Shown: one piece after another, positions 18,901-25,426 of the stretch
Position numbering within the stretch: position 1 is the stretch's first letter
How the letters are laid out: each line of letters starts with the position of its first letter
NCBI GenBank assembly: GCA_002728035.1
Contig: PBUZ01000037.1
Coordinates: 8,565 to 36,801 of the forward strand
Direction: 5' to 3'
Origin: Methanobacteriota archaeon
GTDB taxonomy: Archaea > Thermoplasmatota > Poseidoniia > Poseidoniales > Poseidoniaceae
Length of the DNA stretch: 28,237 bases
Made by a program: the position numbers and the translations under genes
Notes under the pieces: model-generated
Databases searched by the model: none
What the model was told of the DNA's origin: nothing
What the model saw: only the letters and a program-made list of their open reading frames with translations

Positions 18901-19550
18901 TGCTCGAGAGCGGTGTTCCAGAAGGTTGGTCCGTCACTCCAATGATGTCAACCTTGACCCTGAGCAAAGACGAAACGCGAACGCAACAGTTCACGGTCTT
19001 CGCACCGGAATCGTTCACCTCGGGACAGTTTGACCTTACCGTTTACGTCAACAGCCAAGACGAAGCGACCGCTGCAGAGGAAGTTTCGGTGACCATCACC
19101 AAGGCCACCATCAAGCTGACCGTGGACCAGGACGCCATCGACACGGAATCGGACCAAACGGCGAACGAGCCCGGCACCGTCCGCATTCCTGTGACGAACG
19201 AAGGCCTCCTCGATGCTCCATCGGTCATCGTGTACCTCACGCCACCCGGTATGGCTGAACAGTCCCGTACCATCTCGGTGCCTGCAGGTCAAACGGTCAT
19301 GGCTGAATTTGGAAACTTGACCTTCCAGCAAGGTGACCAGCGATTTGACCTCCGCATGGAGGTTGCTGGTGCCGAGAAGGAAAGCGTTGAATCGCTCCCT
19401 GAAGACGGCGATTTCTCCATCCAGTACAACGTTGCAACGACGGCTGACGGAGAATCGATTTGGATGACGCTGCTGATTGTTGTGCTCGGTGTGTTGGTCG
19501 TCTACGGCGGTGTGAAGACCGCTCGTAGCCGTGGCGGAACCAAGTTCTGA
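9990..19550 (+). CDS. aglB: giant AglB/STT3 oligosaccharyltransferase fused to a repetitive extracellular tail
   Basis: Membrane enzyme that transfers lipid-linked glycan to Asn in N-x-S/T sequons; 3186 residues, against about 600-1000 for usual archaeal AglB. Residues 1-355 form an extra region with about nine or ten hydrophobic segments. The catalytic core follows (about 358-1400): first acidic motif GGSDPWYMKR (Asp405), second GLADHDSF (Asp520/Asp522), TIXE-type loop GTVAEAN (Thr728-Glu731), WWDYG at 951-955, and NPAFFDTMVARTYVGYG near 1312, like the C-terminal block of archaeal STT3. I could not place the DK motif with confidence. A carboxypeptidase-regulatory-like domain starts at YYPGAELTGQV (1397). 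The unusual tail holds a GxGxFx repeat (1732-1755), about nine beta-sandwich units spaced roughly 97 residues (about 1846-2640), a CARDB/NEW3-like domain (about 2933-3040) and a terminal membrane helix (about 3158-3176) with a basic end, KTARSRGGTKF. Sequons are dense in the tail. The frame is continuous with consistent style, so it is not a join of neighbouring genes. Confidence 0.92.
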   Translation: MEEHMETKAEQPSATMGLLLAPLAVLLALATTRVVGIEYDLTMNNMMPMLVIAIACMLAIVPRIVQATRPDLSSSTVSLGVLVVALVGAEVLHTFAGVDAVAALMFAVVLVLGSNLDKRGRHEWMTMLAFTAIGFWIALAAAGDAMAALPTTYTLESEQLVSTMNLERQATAYVFFAYLTIFAIAGLLAGVLARGTLNPAAEEGWFSFLGKSDGFNRNSMPLVVALVVWILAFVGSLYHFNSVGVADQLGLTMENGYHGYIGYWTAFLTGVVALIVAGMTAERWYTRAMLVGSMWALYQVAAWFEAGIWYNEDLDGSWGALIWLGITFFMCVGIYTIANHEKYGGWANLGEHEPSQVRLFLRAHGAGMMVAAAFLVGLAIRVQWYAVPSMNAFGTGNWDMTGGSDPWYMKRVVDYILANNAHLVVDADRFYPMGGINPRPPLFSWSMAIGAMLLQPFLSTPEEAVWWSMLALPALYGALTIFPIASMAKDHFGKGAGVIAAWLIAFMPAHVTHSTWGLADHDSFVMLFISIGFMYWLRSVKYAGSARITKTTSAHPASFIRAFGDVAKHRQAAMANAVLAGVAFGIVALGWKGFVVGPSILFLAYALQVALNMFRRRDSTTLSVMFLTMLATTFMMALPFYAHPQLNLVLDSTGLQPFLFISVFTLAIAFVTTGFRDKPWLLVLGTLGALATVFFIILYILKTLDWSNAWDVLFTGSGYFAKTKIFGTVAEANAPNRAQLFASFGPITFLLALIMGGGLLWRGLRHRNGTALVFGVWVFAATFMAWNAARFMFNATPVMAILGAAGIVGFWKWANWSGLVRSWKKFGIRTPADRIAGARKAVWRTPQFSAVFLVMIMIFGQQATYGLDSAIPGTSTQESEIDERIYNIMPDILRFDGLGFSILDSSTYDGRWYLGSFGSSFNDNGWNAAYEWLANQDTEMKYSQKPAFVSWWDYGFQAMSTGEHPSVSDNFQSGIPATGNMLLARNQDDLTAMFIWQLAEGDRAYASQGGDEFVLTPSFRNTVDKYLDDEQMDDFMTMQTVFDDSMVDFIYDRSYNVIKTNRNIAMAEGHPHTAGVFDADTTLYRIYKDGAAIPCTEELSTSCVGDSWSSMDQANITFTNNIRTGEETVMGRTHTIIGEYWYTADMIDEFNSVATNIHRQNARLALMTQLLIAAFEAHPTASVHDLYNDLINLEGLYKVQDYEGAPGEMITRDHEIRYFAIDDRLYPRAGRYTADSNYNRGQPMGIFGAPTILSGQDITTYMDEVYETVRGDFQDEMSREEVDEAMQKDFLNQQAGADIDPLQIEDVRVDHNPAFFDTMVARTYVGYGASTLGIDSTVSNPQPSQHFGQSGTPGSVLTSALPLPGAMMNHFVISNWYDENPEAQIQSTNTLVKILKYYPGAELTGQVTMSDDGQGLPGVRLLVERDAFSGTDGEDLDEDTYWIPIGFVDADDEGRYSFLAPAGKIRVSAFAGDYDPTTARDNIRDGSYGERQSDILTETNTDREVNEITAVLGQVANMTWLGEALLNVTESEADRSVPMTNTLDVSVESSGVSGTVVWSGDEEFNGDPISETTFILRNIWSMTDNYTVETTSGSFTSEESRILQGTGEATLVENGSFDSDGIALVSNFIGTFTRDIGDERSFFANGTWTGAGMLEASWVDADDVVNCETDNDSNVVMPVNETFCLADSTTTPPTYRLEGTVTAFGTFTSEGVSTLSRMYGDAEAGQGETIEGAGMFEGTGTFNGTGLFIGIGSFSGPMVEPGSFYKTGLLPGTYNMIAQLANGKEVLLPDPVEIGIEPSYDLAMNMPGAIFKDTLLDMHGDVLANQTIELIDVDLGVDAAVTIVTDENGNFSYGPVPKGNYYYRGDVDNDGWYDFNESTFVNDDTTNITLALNVPDTVDVTMTLVSPVDPQTQEPLFDVSNRTITFENTVGMLDPINVTSDENGDLFVELLYGVWDIRDDVNPEFVLFDQIELSPEEGDIVRDVTYAQAAYINGTMRNYPGITMEEYDTWLEMTPEADKFQTTEAASALTVNFVAGALEFTSVTNVTGFFSVRVPSGFTYHMTTESVIVSRGYGDLVAVNSGEDMDMGNLYLEPTSIVNGVLYLYENTTRWDSTLPNWEAPEVVATNEDGLEWSMLTNEMGEFAFDLIDGSWDLSVSDERLNTTVVSDLVVNHSLTTQLSNIDLISHPEAIDVTLQIYLDDAEDESFENATKASPAFHLRPVDEEREPLYFTSEDYTEPGVITVGLTPGGYDIVFNRTTASDENATDYDLVGVQFFDAIIIGLDDVEDAVDVALKNTYLVNGTLTNSTDDGIENDFLMYNEAEDQWFNVASDENGTFAAYVPAGEWLVIVAPFSNGDLTETLRSPVSVGADSNDRLNLALQTEVSVEVTMQLMENLTNNTLADMTVTAVSHDGFGNITFERTDANGSSTEMMMPGTWSLYLNRTIGTKSWFLDTSDDPFVAASGGTNALVLDPIHADLEVEIGGKVYWDLDNDSLPGANEGLPGMNVTVEGANYTDFSTTISTDEDGVWRAFVPIRDVYNVTVEKEGFDTVYYETENESGYAVYDSPESTDIEITAGSVAVSGTVTDQVDASRLDGANIVLYPVAGVERDSITLNGVLNGDTLEWATSIQPGDWVVVVTEANPGINGGGVAIGLLEASVSDGGNVSMVMALGGYVDLSTSWTDIQQNNHHAGADADGASMIAEDVELEVTYNEMSWMVALPASGVLEDQLFPEGSVSFDSEFMTVQHSMELDMEYYGGQTTAVNADSTISATLQFNRRVNSNVDMTLNEASVNDATVLNTADHALEAQVSSTNESVYSVITFDYDVTYNGTEILDVFTVTGELGLAQDSELWDVKIWNTSSEAYEDSVQVSLGIGDETNNSQLAATIRVQVTLPEVGVAWNLENGHRVTLRMETDLGEATQDAVKIFVPKTFAFSISEATEELGMSALVERQFSFDITNNGNGQDTFTVELLESGVPEGWSVTPMMSTLTLSKDETRTQQFTVFAPESFTSGQFDLTVYVNSQDEATAAEEVSVTITKATIKLTVDQDAIDTESDQTANEPGTVRIPVTNEGLLDAPSVIVYLTPPGMAEQSRTISVPAGQTVMAEFGNLTFQQGDQRFDLRMEVAGAEKESVESLPEDGDFSIQYNVATTADGESIWMTLLIVVLGVLVVYGGVKTARSRGGTKF
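15183..15254 (+). repeat. four tandem 18-bp/6-residue GxGxFx repeats inside aglB
   Basis: Residues 1732-1755 are four consecutive hexapeptides of the form G-(A/T/I)-G-(M/T/L/S)-F-x, with looser copies just before (GTFTSEG, GTWTGAGML) and after (PGSFYKTGLLPG). The period suggests short alternating beta strands, such as a small beta-solenoid or hairpin stack, between the OST core and the 97-residue array. Confidence 0.7.
15519..17940 (+). repeat. tandem array of ~97-residue beta-sandwich units in the AglB tail
   Basis: A motif 'D-x-x-G-x-h...h-P-x-G-x-a-x-h' recurs with regular spacing. Copies lie at about residues 1846 (TDENGNFSYGPVPKGNYYY), 1940 (TSDENGDLFVELLYGVWDI), 2045 (NVTGFFSVRVPSGFTYHM), 2138 (TNEMGEFAFDLIDGSWDL), 2240 (GVITVGLTPGGYDIVF), 2331 (ASDENGTFAAYVPAGEWL), 2422 (RTDANGSSTEMMMPGTWS), 2523 (STDEDGVWRAFVPIRDVY) and 2621 (DTLEWATSIQPGDWVVVV). 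The form resembles carboxypeptidase-regulatory/CnaB-like domains. The copies are diverged at the DNA level. Confidence 0.75.
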
Positions 19551-19613
19551 TGTTCATTTTTGGACTTCATTTCAAACAAGGGTTCTTGAGCAAAACACCG
19601 TGGTGCGTAAGCC

Positions 19614-20822
19614 ATGGAAGGGCTACGTGATGTGGAGTACCTTCCTGAGCCAAGCGATCGGAGGATCGTTTCAGCGGTGGACCCAACGGTTGTTGGTTTC
19701 CAAGACGGTTGGCGCTCCGAAGTCATGGGATGGGCTCCAGTTCAGGTTCAACCCGTGGTACGTTCTCGTCGTCGACCGACCTCGTTGCTGGGTCTGGTAG
19801 CGTTTGCACTGTTTGTCTCGTTAAGCCTCATCATGTGGCAGAATCAATGGCTTGTGGTTGAGTTGCCTTTGCCAGATTCCGAATGGGCCTATGACTCAAC
19901 GGGAATTCGTGCCCTGCAAGAGGAGGGTTACAGTGGCGAGGATGTTCGCCTTTGCATGGTTGACACCGGCATCGATACTTCACACGATGCCCTGGCAAGC
20001 CGTAAGGTGGTGTTCAAGGACCTCATCGGCACCTCAACCTCCCCTGTTGATTACGGAGCCGTTGCTCACGGCACCTTGATGGCAGGATTGCTGATTTCTG
20101 GTCAGCATCAACTCGGAGCTGCACCCAACGTCACGTTCGCCATGGTCGCTGCATTACAGGACAACGGCGAAGGTGAGAACAAAGGCTTTGATTCAGATGT
20201 CGCAGATGCCATCCGTTGGTGCCATTTTGAGTTCCTTGCCGACATCATCTCCCTATCGTTGGGAGGGACGACTGAGGGGGAAGGGGCAACCGAAGGAGAT
20301 TCCTCCTCAGCCACTCGGCAAGCAACGGACGCTGGCGTATATGTTGTTGCTGCTGCAGGAAACGATGGTCTTGCAGATGACGGTGATGTGGCCTCACCCG
20401 GCAGTGTCTCGTTGGCCATCTCGGTTGGCGCCACGACGCAGAACGGTGAAATGTGGGAGAATTCGTCTATTGGAAAAGATTCAGACAGTAACGGTGACCT
20501 CCGTCAAGTGCCCCATCAGAAGCCAGAGGTGGTTGCCCCTGGCCAACGTATTGTCAGCACGGGTGGCGAGAACATGTGGTATTCGAGCAGCGGGACATCC
20601 GATTCAACCGTGTTTGTAGCGGCGTCACTTGCGCTCATTCTGGAAGCCAATCCGATCTTGAAACCCACTCCAGATGGTGGGTCTGGATGCCTCGAAATGG
20701 TCAAACAAGCGCTTGCAACATCGCTTGCAGGGAGCAGCATGGAGCATGACCCGCACATGGGATATGGCGTGTTGGATGCCGAGGCGTGGTTGAAGGAAAC
20801 ACGTACAATTTCGGCTTGCTGA
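19614..20822 (+). CDS. membrane-tethered subtilisin-like serine protease (S8 family)
   Basis: 402-residue extracytoplasmic endopeptidase of the S8 (subtilase) family. About residues 59-78 form one membrane helix (LLGLVAFALFVSLSLIMWQN) preceded by RSRRR, giving an N-in/C-out topology. The protease domain starts near 95. The catalytic residues are Asp117 (MVDTGIDTSHD), His152 (VAHGTLMAG), oxyanion Asn250 (AAAGNDG) and Ser329 (SSSGTSDSTVFVAAS). The Ser motif departs from the usual GTSMAxPxVAG: the Met-Ala and Pro positions are changed, though Gly-Thr-Ser is kept. No I9-type propeptide is visible. The gene lies 63 bases after aglB with no clear TATA box of its own, so it may be co-transcribed. 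The start at ATG 19614 is uncertain: no Shine-Dalgarno is seen, and ATG 19725 would shorten the cytoplasmic leader. Likely role: surface-protein maturation or turnover (inference from position). Confidence 0.87.
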   Translation: MEGLRDVEYLPEPSDRRIVSAVDPTVVGFQDGWRSEVMGWAPVQVQPVVRSRRRPTSLLGLVAFALFVSLSLIMWQNQWLVVELPLPDSEWAYDSTGIRALQEEGYSGEDVRLCMVDTGIDTSHDALASRKVVFKDLIGTSTSPVDYGAVAHGTLMAGLLISGQHQLGAAPNVTFAMVAALQDNGEGENKGFDSDVADAIRWCHFEFLADIISLSLGGTTEGEGATEGDSSSATRQATDAGVYVVAAAGNDGLADDGDVASPGSVSLAISVGATTQNGEMWENSSIGKDSDSNGDLRQVPHQKPEVVAPGQRIVSTGGENMWYSSSGTSDSTVFVAASLALILEANPILKPTPDGGSGCLEMVKQALATSLAGSSMEHDPHMGYGVLDAEAWLKETRTISAC

Positions 20823-20828
20823 AGCCGA
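20811..20828 (+). terminator. hairpin spanning the protease stop codon, terminator-like
   Basis: Perfect 7-bp inverted repeat TCGGCTT (20811-20817) and AAGCCGA (20822-20828) with a 4-base GCTG loop, followed by TTTCTT; the TGA stop (20820-20822) lies in it. A second T-run, TTTTTT, follows at 20860-20865. Together they could end the aglB-protease transcript. Confidence 0.45.
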
Positions 20829-21023
20829 TTTCTTGCTGCTCGGCCAGGAAAATCAAACCTTTTTTCTACGATTTGCTGATAAATTATGTCAACAAATTGG
20901 GATTTTCTTTCCGTTTTCTGTAAAAATAGATGATATTCTTAACCATTATTGATACCTGCAACTTGGCAAATGAGGCGCAGTATTATATTCGTGGCGTCCA
21001 TGGCGTAACGAGGTGCATCCGTT
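20829..21023 (+). promoter_or_regulatory. AT-rich intergenic region with promoter of the beta-helix surface protein
   Basis: This 195-base gap is visibly richer in A/T than its surroundings. It holds the T-run at 20860-20865, then several TATA-like stretches, the best placed being TATTATAT (20981-20988). GAGGTG (21010-21015), eight bases before ATG 21024, sets the start, giving a short leader of about 12-15 bases. I see no tRNA or conserved RNA fold here. Confidence 0.5.
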
Positions 21024-24000
21024 ATGTCCCGAAAGAAGCAAACAAAATCGATCTCACTTGTCATGCTCTACATGCTCTCGCTCATGGTCGCCGTGGTCAG
21101 TGTACCAACCGTCATGGCTGTGAACGAAACAACCCAAGGCCAAGTGACTGGAGTGGAGACATGGACAGGCACGATGAACCTGCAAGGCGATGTTGAGGTG
21201 GCAGAAGGTGCCAAACTTATCGTGAACGCCGGTACCACCGTGAACATCCCCCACGGCACATACATCGATGTCAAGGGAGCTATCTGCATTGGTGACAGCG
21301 CATGCGGTGCAAGCGCAGGTTCCTCCTCATCACAAGCACGCTTTATGTGGTCACATCCCACTGACTACAGCAAAGTTGGGAAGTGTTTCGTCAACGGGTC
21401 AAACACATACACCAACACCGACGCAGCGTGCTTTTCAGGAATGATCATCCGTAGCACCATCGATCAATCCATCACGTCGCTCAATTATGTTCACTTTGAG
21501 AAGGCCTACGGAATTCCAATTTATGTTCCATCCAAGCAGGCTGTTCAATACGGTGCGCTTGTCTTTGATGGTTCGAGCACGACCGCCCGTGGTTTGTCGT
21601 TCAATGAAATCAACACTTCCAACGTCCTCGCTGTGAACTTCGCTTCGCCGACCTTGACCGAATCAACCTTTGAAAACGGCATTGACGGACGGGACTACAA
21701 TGCTGCAGCCGTACGAGCCTACGATGCAGGTGCCGGTATTCTTTCCACCTTTGCCATCACCAATTCGGTCATCACCGGAGACGATGCGGATTGTGGAAAC
21801 CAAGGCGGTGGCCTTCACGTCATGTTCATTGAAGACTCGTACATCGACATGGACGATTTAGAAATCAAGGATGCGTCGTATGGGATTTACATGAAATCAA
21901 GTTCGGGTACATTGACGAATTCTGACATCACCATCAAGTGCAACGCCGTGGACACGAACTCGCTCAAAACAACCGGAAACATCGAACACACCCTCGAAGT
22001 CAACAACAACATCATCACCACCGAAGAAGGTGCTGGATTGACCGCTTATGACGGAGCAAAGGTGTATGCTGAGCGAAACACCATCTCCGGAGCAAGCGAC
22101 GGGTCTGGCGTGGGTATTCGCTCATCCATCGTTGAACTTCACGAGAACACGATCGGTCCCATCGGTGGCTGGAACGGATTGTGGATTTACGGCACCTCTG
22201 ATGTGGTTGCTGAAAACAACACCATCACCGAAACGGGCAAAGAACCCGTGCTCATCGGCGAATATCACTACGAGGACCAAGGATGGAATGTTCCAGCACC
22301 TACGGCTGCTCGCATCTACCTCGCCAACAACGACATCTCAAACAACTCTGGCACCTGCAACTCGCAAATGTACGGTGGTGACTTCCCATGTCCCGCCATC
22401 CATGTGTTCCGCTCTTCTGCCACCGTAATGGGTAACACCATCTCGGGCAACGTCGGTGATATCATTCGTGCTAAGGGTGCGCTCATCAATGTCCAAGACA
22501 ACACGGGTGACTCTCAAGGCGGCTTTGCAGGGAACGTCAGTGTGCACGACAACAATTACGGCACCAAATACGGCTCCGTCGGTTATTTCTCTGGCAACAC
22601 ATGGACCGGTGTTTCCCAAGTTTACAACGTCACCGAATCTCGAGTGACGGTGCAATCCGAGCAAATCCCTTCGCCTGGAGGAAACGAACTCTACCCCGTC
22701 AGCATCAGTTGGCTCGGTGCAGAATGTCCATTTGTTCAGGATGAATGCCTGCAACTCCCAGAAACCAAGGAACTCCCGCCAGCACAGATGCCACTTGCCA
22801 TTGAACTGGTCAACAACGCAACCGTGTTCTCCTTTGCTGATTTGCAAAACTTTGACACCAGCATGATTCACGTGCAGAATCAAAACACCGCTTGGGGCTC
22901 GCAAGTGAGGGAAGGTGAACTTGTTCGTTACCAAGTGAAAGCAAAGAACTCCAATGTTGCGGGAGCCACCGTCGTGATCAAGGACGCGACTGGCCTGCCC
23001 CTTTACGAACTTGAGACGGACGCCTTTGGATTTACGCAGGAGGTCTCGTTGCCATCTGATTTCCTTTTGGACCGAAACTGGAACCACGTGGTTGGTGATA
23101 AGAATGCAGCCATTCCAGGAACCGACGACGGGACAGGCCAACCCATCGTGGTTGACGAAGATTCGTGTGCCGACGGCATCGATAACGATGGAGATACCTT
23201 GTTTGACGATGATGATCCAGATTGCCTTAGCGGCCGTGAAATGCCGTTTTACACCGTTGAAGCATACAAATTCGGAAGCGGTGAAAAGGACCTTTCCTTT
23301 GTTCTCAGTGGGCCGATTGACGATGTCATCAACCTTGACAACCTTCGCCCGAGCGTGAGTGTGAACGAACCAGATGGGTACTCCTTTGCAACCACGGTTC
23401 GTATCACCGGCCAGGCATGGGACGGCACAAAATGGCCGTATGCCAACGACAACACAGCCCAGCAATCGCAATTTGGTTTTGTTGAGCGTGTTGAAATTCA
23501 GCCTCCTGGTTCAACGGATTGGTACACAGCCTCCGATACTTCTGGCTCGAACGGTGAAATTACCATCGCCAACCACCCGTTCAAAGACTGGGCGTTTGAT
23601 TGGGACATGTCGGCTCACCCAGAGGGTGAGGGTGACGTTACCTTCCGAGTTCGCTCCTACGATGGCCTCGATTACTCTCCTGTTCAAGTGCGACAATACA
23701 AGTTGAACCTCGTTGCGCCAACCATTTTGGTGGACGTTCCGAACACAGGAAGTGTTCACACCAACGGAAAGGTTCTGTTTGAAGGAACAGCATCTGACCC
23801 CTACCAAGGCACCTACGGCAGCGATGTGAAACAGATATGGTTCAACATCGTCGGCCCTGGCGGAACCGTGCAGCAATTTTTCCAACCCGGCTCTACAAGT
23901 TGGTCGTACGAGTGGATCGTAGGTGATTTGCCGAGCGGTGATTACACCGTCACCGTTTGGGCTGCTGACAGTGACTTCTGCATTGACAACATGACGGGAT

Positions 24001-25406
24001 GTCAAATTGAGGTGCGAACGGTCTCCATCAACAACGAGAACATTCCACCCAACCTTCAACTCTCTTGGATTGGTTCTGCAGACCAACTCACGGGAGGTAT
24101 TGACGGTGACACTGTTCGTGCATCGGAAGAAACCAAGATCATCGGTGTTGCGCGAGACATTGGTGGTTTCGTCACCCGTGTGGAAATCGAGATCACCGAC
24201 TTGGCAAACGGCATTGTGTTGAACGACGGCCCGTTGCCCGTAACGAGCTTCAACAGCGATGGCTCATGGGTTGCAAACTGGGATACTTCTGACCTCATCC
24301 ATGACCGAGTCTACTCCGTTGCTGTTCGGGCCTATGATGGAGATGATTACTCTGAGTGGTCAACTTGGCGGATGACCATCAACAATCCATTGGATGCTGA
24401 GAACATGGACCCCGTGTTCAACGAAACGGGTTGGGTGGGGACATGGACCATCTTCTGCGATGAAAATTCCAATTCCTTTGACCGATGTGGCGGTGGCGTC
24501 ACATTTGACCTCTCGGACTTCTTCGAGGACCCCGACGGTACAGGGGATTCGGCAAACGATCTCGAATACTACGTCTTTGATGACGACTCGACCATTGAGG
24601 ACGACTACTATGATGATTTCATCACCATCACGCCCCTTGGTGTGTTGACCTACGACCCCATGTCCTACATGTCACAAACGACAAGCAACATCCCTGATTG
24701 GTCGTTGAACAGTGTCGTCATCTATGCCCAAGACGACCAAGAGTCAAAGGCCTATTCGCTCAAGGTGAACTTCTTGGTCCGTGCGGTCTCGTTTACGGTG
24801 GAACGCATTGACGAAGGCGCCATCACCAGTGATGACCCTGCGACCTTCCAAGGAGAAGGTCTTCCTGGAAGTCTTGTCATCGTGCGATTTGCTGATGGAA
24901 ATGCAAAACTGAATTCCACACGCGTGCTCTCTGATGGTTCATGGAGCATGGACCTCACCAGCGGACAACTTGGTATTGAAGGCTCATCTGCAGTCATCTT
25001 CGAAATGGACGGTCAAATCTACACGTTCGCTGGCCAAAGCGAAAACGGAGAATTCTCAATCGCTGTATCGAGTGGGGACGATGAGGGCTCTGGTGTGATC
25101 GGTATTGTGCTGATCGTCATTGCTGTGTTGGTGTTGCTTGGAGCAGGTGCGTTCTTCTTCATTGAATTTGAAGAGATCATCGATGAGGATGATCTCACCA
25201 GCGATGATTCGCAACCAGAAGAAGACCCGTACGCATGGGCAAAGGCAAAACAAACGCCAAGTCTACCTGCACAAGCGGCGGCCCAACCGGTTGAAGCTGC
25301 ACAAGCCGCAGCACCTGCGGAATCCCAACACCCAGGATGGCTTTGGGATGCAACCACCAACCAGTGGGTGGCCGACCCGAATTACCAGCAACCTCCAAAT
25401 CAGTGA
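21024..25406 (+). CDS. large surface protein: parallel beta-helix, Ig-like domains, membrane anchor and Trp-rich cytoplasmic tail
   Basis: 1460 residues. Residues 1-32 are a signal peptide (MSRKKQTKSISLVMLYMLSL, cleavage near VMA). The segment GVETWTGTMNLQGDVEVAEG begins a right-handed parallel beta-helix that runs to about 540, with recurrent 'N.I....G.gi....s.v...nNtI' turns typical of PbH1/Beta_helix repeats. A calcium-binding-like stretch, CADGIDNDGDTLFDDDDPDC, lies at about 713-732. From 770 to 1130 come three Ig-like domains (for example VTFRVRSYDGLDYSPVQVRQ and VYSVAVRAYDGDDYSEWSTW), then a cadherin-like segment. A membrane helix at about 1357-1380 (VIGIVLIVIAVLVLLGAGAF) is followed by a roughly 75-residue acidic then Ala/Pro-rich tail ending in HPGWLWDATTNQWVADPNY. 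The STAND-ATPase gene follows after 20 bases, so the two form an operon. It may be an adhesin, receptor or glycan-binding protein; the substrate is unknown. Confidence 0.82.
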   Translation: MSRKKQTKSISLVMLYMLSLMVAVVSVPTVMAVNETTQGQVTGVETWTGTMNLQGDVEVAEGAKLIVNAGTTVNIPHGTYIDVKGAICIGDSACGASAGSSSSQARFMWSHPTDYSKVGKCFVNGSNTYTNTDAACFSGMIIRSTIDQSITSLNYVHFEKAYGIPIYVPSKQAVQYGALVFDGSSTTARGLSFNEINTSNVLAVNFASPTLTESTFENGIDGRDYNAAAVRAYDAGAGILSTFAITNSVITGDDADCGNQGGGLHVMFIEDSYIDMDDLEIKDASYGIYMKSSSGTLTNSDITIKCNAVDTNSLKTTGNIEHTLEVNNNIITTEEGAGLTAYDGAKVYAERNTISGASDGSGVGIRSSIVELHENTIGPIGGWNGLWIYGTSDVVAENNTITETGKEPVLIGEYHYEDQGWNVPAPTAARIYLANNDISNNSGTCNSQMYGGDFPCPAIHVFRSSATVMGNTISGNVGDIIRAKGALINVQDNTGDSQGGFAGNVSVHDNNYGTKYGSVGYFSGNTWTGVSQVYNVTESRVTVQSEQIPSPGGNELYPVSISWLGAECPFVQDECLQLPETKELPPAQMPLAIELVNNATVFSFADLQNFDTSMIHVQNQNTAWGSQVREGELVRYQVKAKNSNVAGATVVIKDATGLPLYELETDAFGFTQEVSLPSDFLLDRNWNHVVGDKNAAIPGTDDGTGQPIVVDEDSCADGIDNDGDTLFDDDDPDCLSGREMPFYTVEAYKFGSGEKDLSFVLSGPIDDVINLDNLRPSVSVNEPDGYSFATTVRITGQAWDGTKWPYANDNTAQQSQFGFVERVEIQPPGSTDWYTASDTSGSNGEITIANHPFKDWAFDWDMSAHPEGEGDVTFRVRSYDGLDYSPVQVRQYKLNLVAPTILVDVPNTGSVHTNGKVLFEGTASDPYQGTYGSDVKQIWFNIVGPGGTVQQFFQPGSTSWSYEWIVGDLPSGDYTVTVWAADSDFCIDNMTGCQIEVRTVSINNENIPPNLQLSWIGSADQLTGGIDGDTVRASEETKIIGVARDIGGFVTRVEIEITDLANGIVLNDGPLPVTSFNSDGSWVANWDTSDLIHDRVYSVAVRAYDGDDYSEWSTWRMTINNPLDAENMDPVFNETGWVGTWTIFCDENSNSFDRCGGGVTFDLSDFFEDPDGTGDSANDLEYYVFDDDSTIEDDYYDDFITITPLGVLTYDPMSYMSQTTSNIPDWSLNSVVIYAQDDQESKAYSLKVNFLVRAVSFTVERIDEGAITSDDPATFQGEGLPGSLVIVRFADGNAKLNSTRVLSDGSWSMDLTSGQLGIEGSSAVIFEMDGQIYTFAGQSENGEFSIAVSSGDDEGSGVIGIVLIVIAVLVLLGAGAFFFIEFEEIIDEDDLTSDDSQPEEDPYAWAKAKQTPSLPAQAAAQPVEAAQAAAPAESQHPGWLWDATTNQWVADPNYQQPPNQ

Positions 25407-25426
25407 ATCATCCCTGAGGGTGTTCC

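Noticed and set aside
22338..23471. 377-residue minus-strand open frame opposite the beta-helix protein
   Set aside because: Antisense shadow; the plus-strand frame has continuous beta-helix repeats across the whole stretch.
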